Source: CAZOVK01 sp964583165
GTDB taxonomy: Bacteria > Bacillota > Clostridia > Lachnospirales > WRAX01
Reading direction: 5' to 3'
NCBI GenBank assembly: GCA_964583165.1
Contig: CAZOVK010000010.1
Location: 1 to 43,129, forward strand
Length of the DNA: 43,129 bases
Under the pieces are notes generated by a model. The model was not told the origin of the DNA, did no database searches, and saw nothing but the letters and a program-made list of their open reading frames with translations. A program made the position numbers and the translations under genes. Shown here piece by piece: positions 41,951 to 43,129 of the stretch (position 1 is its first letter; each line of letters begins with the position of its first letter).

Positions 41951-42484
41951 CTATTCGGTTTCAGTGTTATTCTCTGCCTCTGTAGTTTCTTCGTTTTCCT
42001 CGGTTGCGGGCACTATGTTTTCTTCGTGAATGAAGTAAACAATGCCGTCGTCCTCGTCGTCGATGTCGAAACGGACGTGCTCATCATCCATGATGAACTC
42101 GTCAAGCCAATCTTCTTCGGCTAAAGTTTCAGCAAGCTCTTCTTTTAGGCTCAACAGACGGTTTTCGAGTTTGCCAATCTTCTTGCGCAGGCGGCGTTCA
42201 CGGCGCGAAACAGTGCGAACTTCGTCGGCACAACTGCCACATTCGCATTCAGCGTCTTCGCAGAACTCCTCGTCGCTCTCGTCATCGTTCTCATAAAGAA
42301 ACTCTTCGTCCTCAATCCACTGTTCGTTTCTCCCGCGTGATTTCAGCTTCTTGATAATGACAACAGCCGCTACGGCTACGGCGGCTACCGAAAGAACAAT
42401 CGCCACAACCGTCATTACCGTGGATTTGCGCCTCTTCATTGATTCGACGAGTTTCTTTAATTCCATTACTGTGATGTCGTTCAT
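41951..42484 (-). CDS. Acidic single-pass membrane protein with cysteine cluster (unknown)
   Basis: 177 residues from ATG 42484, with GGGGAGG 9 bases upstream; a TTG at 42502 lies at that site. I do not recognise a family. Residues 1-20 are polar and basic, 23-44 form one membrane helix (TVVAIVLSVAAVAVAAVVII), and the rest is acidic. Within it, four Cys at 75, 80, 82 and 85 (spacing C-x4-C-x-C-x2-C) are followed by a basic helix (RRERRLRKKIGKLENRLLSLKEELAETL), which looks like a coiled coil, and an acidic tail. A metal-binding or redox role is conceivable given the neighbouring flavin genes, but is not established. Confidence 0.7.
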   Translation of the reverse strand: MNDITVMELKKLVESMKRRKSTVMTVVAIVLSVAAVAVAAVVIIKKLKSRGRNEQWIEDEEFLYENDDESDEEFCEDAECECGSCADEVRTVSRRERRLRKKIGKLENRLLSLKEELAETLAEEDWLDEFIMDDEHVRFDIDDEDDGIVYFIHEENIVPATEENEETTEAENNTETE

Positions 42485-42504
42485 CCCCAAATACCTCCCC
42501 AAAT

Positions 42505-42936
42505 TTAACCCTTTTTCATCGCGTCATACTCCCTGCAAGCCTTTAACATTATCTGCTTTTCGTCGTGAAACTTCAGCAGATGATAGGCTTCGTGGCGCTT
42601 ATAATAGCCGCCGTCCGCAAAAAACTCCTCTGATTGCGGTTTACAAAAGAAAGAATCCGCTACCATGAGATACCAATGAACGGTTTTGTTGATGAGAGAA
42701 TCGAGTGAGCGAAAGCTATATTGCGTTTTGCCCAGATATTTGATTATCCGCGCGTTCACACCCGCCTCCTCGCGTACCTCCCGCAATGCCGTCTGTTTGA
42801 AACTCTCGCGCTTCTCAACCGTGCCTTTTGGCAACACCCAGCCGATATAACGCCCGTTCTGGTTCTTATATAGTAGAAGGATTTTCCCTTTGTGGATGAT
42901 AACGCCGCCGCAACTTACCGCGTCAGATACGTTCAT
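42505..42936 (-). CDS. Nudix hydrolase (MutT/diadenosine polyphosphate-hydrolase type)
   Basis: 143 residues from ATG 42936 (AGAGGGAAG upstream); ATGs at 42966 and 42975 are nearer the promoter start point and less likely. The Nudix box is intact: GTVEKRESFKQTALREVREEAGV near residue 40. VSCGGVIIHKGKILLLYKNQNGRYIGWVLPKG is typical of Ap4A hydrolase-like members. Third Nudix-type gene in the window. It is followed, 20 bases later, by the acidic membrane protein and has its own promoter. Confidence 0.9.
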   Translation of the reverse strand: MNVSDAVSCGGVIIHKGKILLLYKNQNGRYIGWVLPKGTVEKRESFKQTALREVREEAGVNARIIKYLGKTQYSFRSLDSLINKTVHWYLMVADSFFCKPQSEEFFADGGYYKRHEAYHLLKFHDEKQIMLKACREYDAMKKG

Positions 42937-42977
42937 ACTCGCGACTTCCCTCTTGGTATTCATCATTTGTCCCATTC

Positions 42978-43006
42978 ATTATACAGTCCCTCCACAAAAT
43001 TTTCAA
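42978..43006 (-). promoter_or_regulatory. Promoter of the Nudix/flavin-related gene group
   Basis: Minus strand: TTGAAA (43001-43006), 17 bases, TATAAT (42978-42983). Nearly perfect. It probably drives the Nudix gene and possibly the acidic protein, NusG-II, GNAT, Gx transporter and apbE genes, since gaps between them are 20 bases or less. Confidence 0.7.
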
Positions 43007-43021
43007 GTCACTTTTGGCAAC

Positions 43022-43129
43022 TTATACAAATTTTTTCTCGCGCCTAAACGGAGAGGCCAGTATGTGCTTCTTCATCTTCTTGAAGCCCGTGAAGTAGAGA
43101 TAACCCGCGAACGGTACAAATATGAACAT
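43022..43129 (-). CDS. 3' end of an unidentified gene (membrane protein C-terminus)
   Basis: The frame is open from the window edge to TAA at 43022-43024. The 35 visible residues are hydrophobic then basic (FIFVPFAGYLYFTGFKKMKK, then HILASPFRREKKFV), which suggests a membrane helix close to a cytosolic C-terminus. The leftmost ATG at the edge may be internal. No family can be named from so little sequence. Confidence 0.6.
   Translation of the reverse strand: MFIFVPFAGYLYFTGFKKMKKHILASPFRREKKFV

Overview
The window looks like chromosomal DNA of a low-to-mid GC Gram-positive bacterium, most likely an uncultured member of the Clostridia. The evidence is consensus sigma-A type promoters with strong AGGAGG-type ribosome sites, zinc-ribbon L32 and L33 proteins, SLH-domain wall anchoring, EF-P with the Bacillota-type KPGKGA loop, ComFB and ComFC, the DUF4330, DUF1266 and DUF6512 families, and a PRD/EIIA-type PTS regulator. 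Species cannot be named from the sequence alone. No phage, insertion sequence, integrase or CRISPR array is visible. This is mostly ordinary core and accessory chromosome with a few odd points.

Layout. 1-1.2 kb: the 5' part of pyruvate phosphate dikinase (minus strand). 1.4-3.0 kb: a plus-strand SatD-family/DUF3307 pair. 3.0-7.9 kb: a minus-strand operon running from an SLH-anchored SGNH-like protein to a Gfo/Idh/MocA oxidoreductase, a nitrilase-fold amidase, an M24 peptidase and a flavin reductase-like protein. 8.1-10.5 kb: DUF4230, two Nudix proteins and DUF6512. 10.6-10.9 kb: divergent tRNA-Ser(GGA) and tRNA-Arg(CCG), each with a perfect consensus promoter. 10.95-14.9 kb: recD2-comFC facing efp and comFB. 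15-20 kb: a creatininase-family amidase, convergent with an ascorbate-type PTS operon (PRD/EIIA regulator, IIB, IIC, SIS protein).

20-26 kb: the translation block rpmG-secE-nusG-rplK-rplA followed by rpmF-plsX, a GNAT, DUF1266 and a methyltransferase, all on the minus strand and rich in intergenic hairpins. 26.1-26.5 kb: a compact RNA-type locus with its own promoter and terminator, resembling the overlapping 3' region of a type I toxin-antitoxin module, but with no toxin ORF that I can find. 26.5-32.4 kb: uvrB with an envelope-polysaccharide operon (GT4 glycosyltransferase, Wzy/O-antigen-ligase-like protein, two DUF4330 paralogues).

32.5-39.5 kb, plus strand: a membrane-anchored foldase-like protein, ispD, a chemoreceptor and a PD-(D/E)XK/XPD-DinG type helicase. 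39.5-43 kb, minus strand: a flavin-related group (NusG domain II protein, GNAT, Gx transporter, ApbE FMN transferase) behind a Nudix hydrolase and an acidic, cysteine-clustered membrane protein, then the 3' end of another gene. The points I find most worth checking are the orphan antitoxin-like RNA, the mutually exclusive hairpins between rplK and rplA, the probable non-AUG start of the NusG-II protein, the SGNH protein with Arg in place of the catalytic Ser, and the PTS operon whose only EIIA is fused to its regulator.
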